Of a stretch of 55,603 bases of DNA, positions 1 to 7,538 are shown piece by piece. The DNA comes from Bacillota bacterium (GTDB lineage Bacteria; Bacillota; Proteinivoracia; UBA4975; VEMY01), in assembly GCA_009711825.1 (NCBI GenBank), contig VEMY01000040.1, positions 1-55,603 on the forward strand, written 5' to 3'. The notes below the pieces were generated by a model, which was given only the letters and a program-made list of their open reading frames with translations, ran no database searches and was not told the origin of the DNA. A program made the position numbers and the translations under genes. Position 1 is the first letter of the stretch. Each line of letters begins with the position of its first letter.

Positions 1-190
1 TGCGATGAGCTGCAAGACATAACATTCACTGCTGCTCTTCAATTATTGGTCAGCCTATTCGCTGTATATGTCATGAGCAGGGCTAGACTAAATCAGGAGC
101 ACATTAGGGAGCTTTATGGCCAATTTATTGCTGACTTACCTAGTTACTTCAGGAGGTCAGCAGGGTTTTGGGTGTGCGAAACTTGAGTTA
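1..190 (+). mobile_element. Right end of an insertion sequence, with 3' part of its transposase gene
   Basis: Frame 1 is open from base 1 to a TGA at 184-186 and encodes the last 61 residues of a protein containing DELQDITF and ending GFWVCET. This resembles the C-terminus of IS4-type DDE transposases; the family call is from memory of such tails. Bases 1-190 recur in inverted orientation at 55414-55603 with one mismatch (base 128, Ile versus Asn codon). Homology stops just after the stop codon, so the element end lies at about 184-190. The rest of the element is outside the window. Confidence 0.75.
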
Positions 191-220
191 CTAACCAGAA
201 TAGATTTTGCTGTTTTTTGT

Positions 221-439
221 TCATTTAGACTCCCCTCCGGTTCCTTCCAAACGAAATAATTGATCAATCGACACATCAAAATATACAAGCATTTTCAGGG
301 CCAGTTCCAAGCTGGGATTGTACTTATGACTTTCAATCGCATTAATTGTTTGTCTTGTTATCTGCAAATCTTTGGCCATTTGGACCTGGGTAATGCCTCG
401 TTGCATGCGGATTTCCCTTACATAGTTGACTACCTTCAT
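221..439 (-). CDS. XRE-family (Cro/CI-like) DNA-binding regulator, 72 aa
   Basis: Small single-domain helix-turn-helix repressor. The HTH covers nearly the whole protein, with the family signature around TRQTINAIE followed by YNPSLELALK; an acidic tail follows. An ATG at 439 is preceded by GGAGGTG at good spacing, while a GTG at 442 lies too close to it, so I start at 439. The gene has its own promoter (481-509) flanked by two palindromes that look like its operators, implying autoregulation. No adjacent partner gene is visible downstream; the IS end follows. Such 70-aa XRE proteins often control a neighbouring membrane protein, which may have been lost on the IS side. Confidence 0.88.
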   Translation of the reverse strand: MKVVNYVREIRMQRGITQVQMAKDLQITRQTINAIESHKYNPSLELALKMLVYFDVSIDQLFRLEGTGGESK

Positions 440-463
440 CACAACACCTCCGCAGCCACTGAC

Positions 464-517
464 AAGGTACCTTTACACATAGTATAAAAAACAAGGGCAG
501 TAATGTCAAGATATCTT
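464..517 (-). promoter_or_regulatory. Promoter of the XRE gene with two operator-like palindromes
   Basis: Reading on the minus strand, -35 TTGACA (504-509) and -10 TATACT (481-486) are separated by exactly 17 bp. A 10-bp palindrome AAGATATCTT (508-517) abuts the -35 and a second, AAGGTACCTT (464-473), lies just downstream of the -10. Flanks are conserved too (GTC or GAC before, TTACA after on the plus strand). The dyad centres are 44 bp apart. This fits a dimeric repressor bound at two sites on its own promoter. Confidence 0.8.
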
Positions 518-541
518 TACATAGTTGCCCTTGCCTGGAGA

Positions 542-640
542 TCAAACTTCATCCAGCTTGACTGTCTCCGGTATATAGGAGCTGGAACAAAGGTCATCGC
601 ACCCGCCAACGCCTAATGCCCGATGAAAAACTAAATGAAC
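542..640 (-). pseudogene. Relic of the 3' end of a second lipoyl synthase gene
   Basis: The minus-strand frame ending at 542 finishes SSYIPETVKLDEV. The intact LipA encoded at 2049-2912 finishes SSYMAETVKLDS. The match continues at DNA level through AGCTCCTATAT and, a little upstream, RALG against RAMG, with a gap of about 9 nt where the YVIAGP segment should be. Nothing upstream resembles the radical SAM core, so only about 30 codons of a lipA-like gene survive. It may come from a duplication or from exchange of a former paralogue. The left boundary of the relic is approximate. Confidence 0.6.
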
Positions 641-767
641 TCGGGTCTTGTTGTTTAGGATTACAAGTTTTAGTTGCAAAACTCTCAGAAAAACTGTATT
701 TTTATAAGCAAGTTCTATTAGTTGGTGCTGAATATATATGTCATTCGCCGAAGTGGAGGACACAAAA

Positions 768-1986
768 TTGATACATCACTCTTCTTATCGCTGGCTAGTG
801 CTTTTGGGGGCTATATGGCTCAGCAAAAACAGTCTACGCCTGGAGCATTTACCAGCTTCCGTTGCAGGACCTATTCAGTCAGAGATTAGGGGTTCCTGCT
901 GAATCACTGGCCACCCCAGTCAGCATGATTTTCTCGCTAATCATCCTCACATTTGCTATCACCACCTTGTTTGGCGGCATGCTTCAGGACCCGATTGGCC
1001 CACAAAAAGTAACATTAATCGGAGGTCTTTTGCTGGGTGGCGGTTTAATCCTTGCCAGCCAAGCATCAACGATTGGCCAGATATATTTATTTTATGGAGT
1101 TATCAGTGGAACCGGTATGGGATTCGCTTATATTACCCCCTTGGCCACCTGTAACAAATGGTTTCCGGATAAGAAGGGGATTGTATCTGGGTTTGTTGTT
1201 GCTGGAATGGGTATTGGCACTTTGGTATTCACTCCGATTGGCCGGCTAATGGTTCTAAATCGAGGAGTTTTATCTACATGGCTGATCCTGGGTTTGGTTT
1301 TTATGGCGCTGATTAGCTTTGGCGCCCTATTTCTGAAACTGCCGCCTGATGGCGCTACTGACGCGAAACCGCCGGGCCGACAGCAACTCAAGTCGGACAC
1401 CCGACTTAAGGACTACTCGCAAGCTCAGATGCTGCGGACAAGCGCTTTTTATCTGATCTGGTTTATGTTCTTGATTGGCAGTGGCGCCGGCCTGATGGTT
1501 ATTGGCCTGGCTGCTCCAATTGGACAAGAATTGGCTGGATTAACCGCGGGACAGGCTGCCGGGGTAGTTAGTTTGCTGGGAGTGTTTAACGTCTCGGGTC
1601 GAATCCTCTGGGGCGCAGTCTCAGACAGATTCGGACGCACCAAAGTCCTGTTTAGCATGTTTATCTTAACTTCCTTATCTCTATTAATGCTTTCGATAAG
1701 TACTTCCCTGTTTCCACTCGTCTTCGCATTTGCTTCAATTACCCTATGCTTTGGTGGTTTTCTTGCTGTTTTCCCGGCGACGACGGCTGAATTCTTTGGA
1801 ACCAAAAACCTGGGCGGAAATTATGGACTGGTCTATATCGCCTATGGAATCGGGGGGACAGGCGGCATGTACATGGGTTCTATACTGCCCCTGACCACCG
1901 CATTTGTTGTGGCCGGCATATGTTGTTTGGGAGGCGCCGGCCTGGCCCTGATGACCAGGGCGCCTGCTAAACCTACCCAGTCCTAG
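768..1986 (+). pseudogene. OFA-type major facilitator transporter with N-terminal frameshift
   Basis: A 12-helix MFS carrier resembling the oxalate/formate antiporter family, which exchanges small carboxylates across the membrane. The ORF from 862 lacks the first helix. Upstream, a TTG at 768 with GGAGG before it encodes SSYRWLVLLGAIW, the usual OFA start, while the conserved VYAWSIYQLPL that should follow lies in the frame shared with 862. The two frames join near the A5 run at 825-829, consistent with one extra base. Helices, the WFPDKKGI loop and the GxxSDRFGR loop are otherwise intact. It is either a recent pseudogene or a homopolymer sequencing error; translation could also restart at an internal codon, giving a shortened protein. 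Confidence 0.75.
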
Positions 1987-2010
1987 CCCCCTAACAATCC
2001 ATAACCAAGA

Positions 2011-2039
2011 GGGCCACCGGAATAGTTTCCCGGTGGCCC
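2011..2039. terminator. Bidirectional terminator between MFS gene and lipA
   Basis: A perfect 10-bp stem GGGCCACCGG / CCGGTGGCCC with a 9-nt loop sits between the convergent MFS gene and lipA. Confidence 0.8.
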
Positions 2040-2048
2040 TGTTTATGT

Positions 2049-2912
2049 TTAGCTATCCAATTTTACAGTCTCGGCCATATAGGAGCTGCGAACATAGGGC
2101 CCGGCGATTACATATTTAAAGCCCATTGCTCTGCCTGTCGCTTTGTATTCCTCATAGACCTGCGGCTCCACATACTCTTTTACTGGCAAATGATTTTTAC
2201 CCGGACTCAGGTACTGGCCGATGGTGATTACGCCACAGCCCGCATCCCGCACGTCCTGCATTACCGCTTCCACTTCCGCCTTGTCTTCCCCCAGACCCAG
2301 CATCAGACCGGATTTGGTGATAATATCAGAATTTAACTGCCGGACCTGACGTAAGAGCGCCAAGGAACGCTGATAGTCAGCACCAGGGCGAACCTCCTGA
2401 TACAAAGAGGGCACCGTCTCCACATTATGGCCAAAAATATGGGGCCGGGCGGCGACCACCGTCTTCAGGTCCTGCCAATTACCACGAAAATCTGAGGTGA
2501 GTATCTCTATTGTCGTGTCGGGATTAAGATCCCTTACTGCATTTATTGTCTTGGCAAAGTGTCCGGCACCGCCGTCTGCCAAGTCATCCCGAGTAACACA
2601 GGTGATAACAACATGCTTCAGTCCCAGTTCCCGGGTTGCTTTAGCGACATTCTCAGGCTCGGCAGGGTCCGGATTGACAAGCGCGCCGGCCTGCACAGCA
2701 CAAAACCGACAATTCCGGGTGCACTGATTGCCAAGAATCATAAACGTTGCCGTTCTTTTACTGAAGCACTCCCCGATATTAGGGCAGCGGGCATTTTCGC
2801 AGACAGTATTCAGCTCATGCCGGGAAAGCAGTTGGTACATCTCATGGAGCTCTCCCAGGTTGATCTTTTTCCGCATCCATTCCGGTCGTTCCGGGCGTTT
2901 AACCATTGGCAC
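2049..2912 (-). CDS. lipA: Lipoyl synthase
   Basis: Radical SAM enzyme that inserts two sulfurs into protein-bound octanoyl groups to form lipoyl cofactors. Both iron-sulfur motifs are intact: C38-C43-C49 (auxiliary cluster) and the CxxxCxxC radical SAM motif at C64, C68 and C71. The C-terminal RSSY serine that ligates the auxiliary cluster is also present. Length (287 aa) is normal. The gene overlaps the end of lipB by 14 nt, so the two form a translationally linked operon. The start is GTG 2912 or ATG 2906; an AAGGGA motif serves either. Confidence 0.97.
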   Translation of the reverse strand: MPMVKRPERPEWMRKKINLGELHEMYQLLSRHELNTVCENARCPNIGECFSKRTATFMILGNQCTRNCRFCAVQAGALVNPDPAEPENVAKATRELGLKHVVITCVTRDDLADGGAGHFAKTINAVRDLNPDTTIEILTSDFRGNWQDLKTVVAARPHIFGHNVETVPSLYQEVRPGADYQRSLALLRQVRQLNSDIITKSGLMLGLGEDKAEVEAVMQDVRDAGCGVITIGQYLSPGKNHLPVKEYVEPQVYEEYKATGRAMGFKYVIAGPYVRSSYMAETVKLDS

Positions 2913-3579
2913 TCATTCCCTTTTGGTACTCAATTTCCGTAAAACCAAAAACCTGGGCAAATTTCTCCCGCAACAAGTCTTGAACTTCTGTCATTTCTAT
3001 GCGCATCCCCAACTCCAGCTCCATGGAAGTTACTCCTTTGTCCGTAATCCCACAGGGATTGATATGTCGGAAATAGCTGAGATCAGTGTTGACATTCAGT
3101 GCAAATCCGTGCATGGTTACCCAACGACTGATGGCAATACCGATGGCGCAAATCTTGTTATCCCCAACCCAGACACCGGTGTACTCAGGATTCCGCCCAC
3201 CGTGAATCCCGTAAACAGATAACGTTTGGATTATTGCTTCCTCGATGTTTTCGACAAAGCCGGGCACATCCCGACCATAACGGCGAAGATCAAAGAGAGT
3301 GTAGCCGACAATCTGACCCGGTCCATGATAAGTAACTTTGCCGCCTCGATTTGTTTCGATAACCTGGGCGCCCAGCTTCTCCAATTGCTCTTTGGGAAGC
3401 AGAATGTGGCTGGCACTTTCGCTGCGGCCCACGGTATACACATTGGGGTGCTCCAGCAAAAGCAGAGTATCTGGGCAGAGCTCGCGGCTAATTTTCTGTT
3501 GCAAATCCCGTTGGAAGTCAAAGGCTTGAAGATAGTCCAGCTTTCCGCAATCAATAACTCTCAGTGTTTTCGTCGACAT
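2899..3579 (-). CDS. lipB: Octanoyl-[ACP]:protein octanoyltransferase
   Basis: Transfers octanoyl groups from acyl carrier protein to lipoate-dependent enzymes, giving the substrate for LipA. It carries GGKVTYHGPGQ, a conserved lysine in NKICAIGIAI, and the catalytic cysteine in NPCGI, the LipB/BPL fold hallmarks. ATG 3579 has AGGTGAT at good spacing; a GTG at 3588 is also in frame. It is the first gene of lipB-lipA, transcribed divergently from the YeiH-type gene. The presence of lipBA implies de novo lipoylation of a 2-oxoacid dehydrogenase or glycine cleavage system encoded elsewhere. Confidence 0.96.
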   Translation of the reverse strand: MSTKTLRVIDCGKLDYLQAFDFQRDLQQKISRELCPDTLLLLEHPNVYTVGRSESASHILLPKEQLEKLGAQVIETNRGGKVTYHGPGQIVGYTLFDLRRYGRDVPGFVENIEEAIIQTLSVYGIHGGRNPEYTGVWVGDNKICAIGIAISRWVTMHGFALNVNTDLSYFRHINPCGITDKGVTSMELELGMRIEMTEVQDLLREKFAQVFGFTEIEYQKGMSANG

Positions 3580-3737
3580 TTTTATCACCTGGCCTTAAAA
3601 AATGATTGCCTTAGTATTGTAACATAAGAGCCGCAAGCTGTGTGTCATATGCAAAAAATGGGAGGCAGGGCATCATTCAGTTATAGTCCAATCTATGGTA
3701 AACTGGACAAGTGTACTGCTTACAGGAGGGACTGAAA

Positions 3738-4709
3738 ATGCTTAAACAATTTATACCCGGTGTGGTATTTGTCTATATCCTCACCTTGACAGCGCGGCTG
3801 CTGGCAGGTCTCATTAGTCCGGTGTTAGAGCTAGAAGCTCTAACAATAGGGATTATTTTAGGTATTATTCTGGCGGGGACAGTTAAACTGCCAGAAACCT
3901 TGCGACCTGGACTGAATTGGAGCCAAAAATACCTGTTGGCCGCGGGCGTCGTGTTGCTTGGTTTTCGCCTAAACCTGCAGGCTTTATCCGAGGCCGGCAT
4001 CCGGGTCTTATTATTGGTTCTAATATTTGTACCGCTGGTTATCCTGGCGGGAGTATTGATTGGCAAATTGACAGGCACCGATACTAAAGTAGCTACGATG
4101 CTCGGCCTGGGCACCGCCATCTGTGGTTCATCAGCGGTGGCGGCCCTGGCGCCTACACTGGATGCAGACGAAGAAGACACGGTGCTGGCAGTCTCTGTGG
4201 TCAGTATCCTGGGTGCCGCCGGACTATTAATCTACTCTGCCGCCGCTGTGGGTTACCAGGGGTCAGACACAGGTTTTGGCGTCTGGTCCGGCCTGACTTT
4301 GCATAATGTCGCCCATGCCATTGGCGCTGCCTTTGCCCGCTCTGAACTGGCGGGGGAGATTGGCACGGTGGTGAAACTGGCCCGGGTCGCGATGCTTGCG
4401 ATAATCGCTCCCCTACTAGGCGTGATGTTTAAATCGCAAAAAGCTGGCGCCAAAGCCGGCATCCCAAACTACGTATTGCTCTTTGTTGCCGCTGCCATAC
4501 TGGGCAGCATGCTGCCGCTGTCGGGCGTGGTAACGGATGTCGTCAGCGATATAAGCTCAACTTTAATCACCATGGCGATGATCGCAATGGGTCTGGCAGT
4601 CAATTTTGGCACCATCAGGGCGAAAGGCGGCCGGGCCCTGTTGGCAGGAACAACGCTATTTGCCGGCGCCTCCCTCGTCGCCTTTTGGCTTACGATTCAG
4701 CTATTCTAG
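3738..4709 (+). CDS. YeiH/UPF0324-family membrane transporter
   Basis: Polytopic membrane protein of about 323 aa with roughly 10 hydrophobic helices, of the YeiH family (annotated as putative sulfate exporters; substrate not established here). Family motifs include the first-helix segment, the GVVLLGFRLNL stretch, GTAICGSSAVAALAP, and TLHNVAHAIGAAFA. ATG 3738 follows CAGGAGGG; an upstream in-frame GTG at 3711 would overlap this site, so I prefer 3738. It is monocistronic, ending in a strong terminator. Divergent from lipB; no LysR regulator is adjacent, as is otherwise common for the family. Confidence 0.9.
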   Translation: MLKQFIPGVVFVYILTLTARLLAGLISPVLELEALTIGIILGIILAGTVKLPETLRPGLNWSQKYLLAAGVVLLGFRLNLQALSEAGIRVLLLVLIFVPLVILAGVLIGKLTGTDTKVATMLGLGTAICGSSAVAALAPTLDADEEDTVLAVSVVSILGAAGLLIYSAAAVGYQGSDTGFGVWSGLTLHNVAHAIGAAFARSELAGEIGTVVKLARVAMLAIIAPLLGVMFKSQKAGAKAGIPNYVLLFVAAAILGSMLPLSGVVTDVVSDISSTLITMAMIAMGLAVNFGTIRAKGGRALLAGTTLFAGASLVAFWLTIQLF

Positions 4710-4711
4710 CA

Positions 4712-4754
4712 AAATCAGCCCTCCCGAAATTTTCACGGGAAGGCTGATTTTTTT
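4712..4754 (+). terminator. Rho-independent terminator after the YeiH-type gene
   Basis: Stem AAATCAGCC / GGCTGATTT with an inner TCCCG/CGGGA pairing, followed by a run of T. Confidence 0.88.
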
Positions 4755-4764
4755 GATGCGCTGC

Positions 4765-5352
4765 TTAGGGGGTGCAAATATAACAAGCTGTTCTAGGCCC
4801 CAAGGGTCTAATCGCCAGAGCTGCGAAATAAGTCTCCATTTCGTGCCGAGCCTGCCTGACAAACTTAAAATAGTTGCCCCCTTCTAACCACTCGACGATA
4901 TTGACCGCCAGCGAACGTTGCTGATTATAGTCAATTATCAGGATTTTATACCGGGTTATTCGGCTCAACTCTGCGTACATCTTTACCCGTTCCGCTGCCG
5001 GTAACCCATGGGCCACAAAAGTGCAGAAAGAAATATCAAAGCTTTTATCAGAGAAGGGCAGACGTTCCGCTGCGTTAGCCCTGATGAAATCCACGCCTTT
5101 GTTAGCCGGCCGCTTCGCAGCTGCAGCCAACATTCGCCCCGCAGGGTCTATCCCCGTCACCTGCAGCCCCTTCTGTTTGAGCACCGCGCATAATGCCCCA
5201 GTGCCACAACCAACATCAATTGCAGAGGTATAGCTGGAGATGGTCAAATCCCGCAGGGGACCGTCTAGCACATTGCCAAAGTGCTTGACCTGATACTTGT
5301 AAAACAATGCATATATAAGCGCAATTCGATCAAATAAACCGGGACTACCCAT
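4765..5352 (-). CDS. Class I SAM-dependent methyltransferase
   Basis: Small-molecule-type methyltransferase of about 195 aa with SAM-binding motif I (AIDVGCGTGAL), an acidic end of beta-2 (GIDPAG) and motif near DFIRANAAERLPF. UbiE-like overall, but the substrate is unknown. The ATG at 5352 overlaps the last codons of ywbE (ATGGGTAG), suggesting coupled translation; a TTG at 5370 with AGGGTG upstream is an alternative. The C-terminal segment ends ACYICTP, with two cysteines of unknown role. Confidence 0.85.
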   Translation of the reverse strand: MGSPGLFDRIALIYALFYKYQVKHFGNVLDGPLRDLTISSYTSAIDVGCGTGALCAVLKQKGLQVTGIDPAGRMLAAAAKRPANKGVDFIRANAAERLPFSDKSFDISFCTFVAHGLPAAERVKMYAELSRITRYKILIIDYNQQRSLAVNIVEWLEGGNYFKFVRQARHEMETYFAALAIRPLGPRTACYICTP

Positions 5353-5557
5353 TCTTATTATTACTCTCAATTATAGTTTTCACCCTGCCCACCAAACCGT
5401 TTTCCAACTTGACCTTGATGCCGTGGGGATGGGTGCTGGATTTGGTAAGGATCCGGGCAACTCTGCCATCTGTGAGTTTGCCCGAATTTTGATCTTGTTT
5501 TAGAACCACTTGCACCGTATCTCCCACATTTATATTGCTGCGTCTTGTGCCGTCCAT
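5345..5557 (-). CDS. ywbE: YwbE family protein (DUF2196)
   Basis: Basic 70-aa protein matching the YwbE family, with the conserved core GDTVQVVLKQDQ and THPHGIKVKL. The small beta fold resembles an RNA-binding barrel, but no function is established. It lies between the threonine-aldolase-like gene and the methyltransferase on the same strand with very short gaps, so these three probably form one operon. Confidence 0.88.
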   Translation of the reverse strand: MDGTRRSNINVGDTVQVVLKQDQNSGKLTDGRVARILTKSSTHPHGIKVKLENGLVGRVKTIIESNNKNG

Positions 5558-5569
5558 TTCCCGTCTCCC

Positions 5570-6607
5570 CTACAAATCTGCCATCAACCGTTGCAAATCG
5601 GTCAGGAAACCGTTTACAGCAGCCTCTGGAGTTGCCCAGGAAGTAACAAGCCGGATTGCTGAATGCTCCTCGTCAACCGGGGCCCACCGATAAAACGCAT
5701 ACTTGGTCTCTAGCTCATGGATGACCCCATTAGGCAGTATCGGGAAAATCTGGTTGGATGGCGAATCGGTGAGGAAATGTCCACCAAGTTGGGAGATGCC
5801 CGTGGTGAGCATGGCCGCCATCTTATTGGCATGACGGGCAAGCTCAAAAAACAACTCATCCCGAAAAAGCTCCCGGAATTGTATGCCCAGCAAGCGGCCT
5901 TTTGCAAGCAGCGCTCCCTTTTGTTTGATAATATAGCGAAACTCCGCTTTCAGTTCTTCGCGGCAGAGCACCAAGGCTTCGCCAATCAGGGCCCCGTTCT
6001 TTGTGCCGCCAATATAGAACGCGTCAACCAGCGCCGGCAAGTCCGAAAACTCCAGATCATTCACCGGCGAGCAGAGCGCTGAACCCAGCCGCGCTCCATC
6101 CATGAACAGCAACAGGTCATGAACCCGGCAAAAATCGCTAAGCCCGGTCAATTCCTCCTTGGAATATACGGTGCCAATTTCGGTGCTGTTGGAGACATAG
6201 ACCAGCTTTGGCTTTACCATATGTTCATCGTCGCCATGTTCATCAAGAACCCGCCGGATATCCACCGGCCGCAGCTTGCCATCGGCAGACTCAACAGCAA
6301 TGATTTTATGTCCGGTGGCCTCTATGGCGCCGGTCTCATGCACGCAAATATGTCCGGTGCTGGCCGAAATCACTGCCTCGTGGGGACGGAGGAGTGCCGA
6401 AATCGTGGTGAGATTTGTCTGGGTGCCGCCAGCAAACAAATGGATGTCCAGATCCTCCCGGCCCAATTTCTGCTTGAGCACCGCCACCGCCTGGCGGGTA
6501 AAGCTGTCCTCGCCGTAGCCGGCCTCCTGTTGCAAGTTGTGCTCCATCAATGCCTTGAGAATGTTGGGATGTGCTCCCTCGCTGTAATCATTCTGGAAAC
6601 TATACAA
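5570..6607 (-). CDS. PLP-dependent threonine-aldolase/beta-eliminating lyase family protein
   Basis: Fold-type I PLP enzyme of 345 aa in the beta-eliminating lyase family that includes low-specificity L-threonine aldolase, which splits threonine to glycine and acetaldehyde. Visible features: substrate and PLP loop (FAGGTQTN), FMDGARLG with the ring-stacking aspartate, and the Schiff-base lysine in YIGGTKNGA. It starts at TTG 6607 with GGGTGGTG upstream; no in-frame ATG/GTG is better placed. First gene of the run with ywbE and the methyltransferase. Some relatives act on other beta-hydroxy amino acids, so substrate specificity is inferred only. Confidence 0.9.
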   Translation of the reverse strand: MYSFQNDYSEGAHPNILKALMEHNLQQEAGYGEDSFTRQAVAVLKQKLGREDLDIHLFAGGTQTNLTTISALLRPHEAVISASTGHICVHETGAIEATGHKIIAVESADGKLRPVDIRRVLDEHGDDEHMVKPKLVYVSNSTEIGTVYSKEELTGLSDFCRVHDLLLFMDGARLGSALCSPVNDLEFSDLPALVDAFYIGGTKNGALIGEALVLCREELKAEFRYIIKQKGALLAKGRLLGIQFRELFRDELFFELARHANKMAAMLTTGISQLGGHFLTDSPSNQIFPILPNGVIHELETKYAFYRWAPVDEEHSAIRLVTSWATPEAAVNGFLTDLQRLMADL

Positions 6608-6651
6608 ATTTACACCACCCTGATTAAACTATCGAATACTAAAATATTAGC

Positions 6652-7395
6652 TCATTGATTCAGTTCCGTCAAAATCTGCTGATACAAATCCCTTGTCTCC
6701 GCTTCATCCGCGGCGTTGAATATTAGAGACGTATCCGTAGTTTCCAAATAAATAAAAGGCGGCCTGTCGATGTTGACAAACAACCTGGCTCTGCCAATTC
6801 CAGAAATGCGGAAATCTCCCTTTTTTGCATTTCCAATTGCAGCACCATTGGACCGATAGCCCACTTCCGGCATTGTCTCTAGTAGCTCCACATCGGTAAC
6901 TGTGGAAAACTCAACCTTCCGGCCGTACATGCCAGAGATGTTAAGCACACCATTCTCAATCGTGTAGCTTGGCGGGGTAACTGTATGGTAATAAAGTACG
7001 CCCAAACCGATGGCGACTAGCGCCAGAATACCAACAACCACGTAGGCAGTCCCTTTCGATTGTGGCGTCATTTTTCCCTCGGCATCCCGGGTATTGCCAT
7101 CAAATTTCTGGGCCCGGATAACAATGTAGATGACAATCGGGATATAAAGCATGAAGGTGGCGGCCGGCATGAAAACAACACCAAGCTCCGAAAGCACTCC
7201 CCCCGCTAAGGTTACCCCTGCCAGGACAAACATCGTATTGCCAATAAACCGCCCCAGGCCTTCGGTGTCAACATTCTTCTGCTTTTCCCGTGGCATGGTG
7301 TTATACCCGGCAATCAACCAATACGCCTGCTTATATTTTATCAACAAGCCGAACACGACCAACATCACGCTGATGAAGCTCGAAACAATAATCAT
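6652..7395 (-). CDS. DUF3784-like membrane protein with C-terminal PH-like domain
   Basis: A 247-aa membrane protein. N-terminal helix, then the DUF3784-type segment YWLIAGYNTMPREKQ and two further helices (residues about 1-95), a fourth helix near 117-137, then a soluble C-terminal domain (about 145-247) resembling the bacterial PH domain seen after such helices. GGGGAGG precedes ATG 7395. Function is unknown; such proteins are widespread in Bacillota. It is monocistronic or the head of the downstream operon, since only 44 bp separate it from the threonine-aldolase-like gene. Confidence 0.82.
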   Translation of the reverse strand: MIIVSSFISVMLVVFGLLIKYKQAYWLIAGYNTMPREKQKNVDTEGLGRFIGNTMFVLAGVTLAGGVLSELGVVFMPAATFMLYIPIVIYIVIRAQKFDGNTRDAEGKMTPQSKGTAYVVVGILALVAIGLGVLYYHTVTPPSYTIENGVLNISGMYGRKVEFSTVTDVELLETMPEVGYRSNGAAIGNAKKGDFRISGIGRARLFVNIDRPPFIYLETTDTSLIFNAADEAETRDLYQQILTELNQ

Positions 7396-7496
7396 TGCAA
7401 TACCTCCCCAATTTGACCTATTGTACTAATACTATAGTACACCTGAATTGATTGTCAATGACTGAATACTTACAGATCAGTTACTATTATGTACAA

Positions 7497-7525
7497 CAAA
7501 ACAGCACCGTAGTGGCGCTGTTTTG
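7497..7525 (-). terminator. Terminator after the M14 carboxypeptidase gene
   Basis: Stem CAAAACAGC / GCTGTTTTG just downstream of the carboxypeptidase stop on the minus strand; a weak T tract is contained in the stem. Confidence 0.65.
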
Positions 7526-7538
7526 TAGATCACCCAGT

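Noticed and set aside
542-763. 73-aa ORF as a real gene
   Set aside because: Only its end resembles a protein (LipA tail); the rest is unlike any family and lacks a ribosome binding site.
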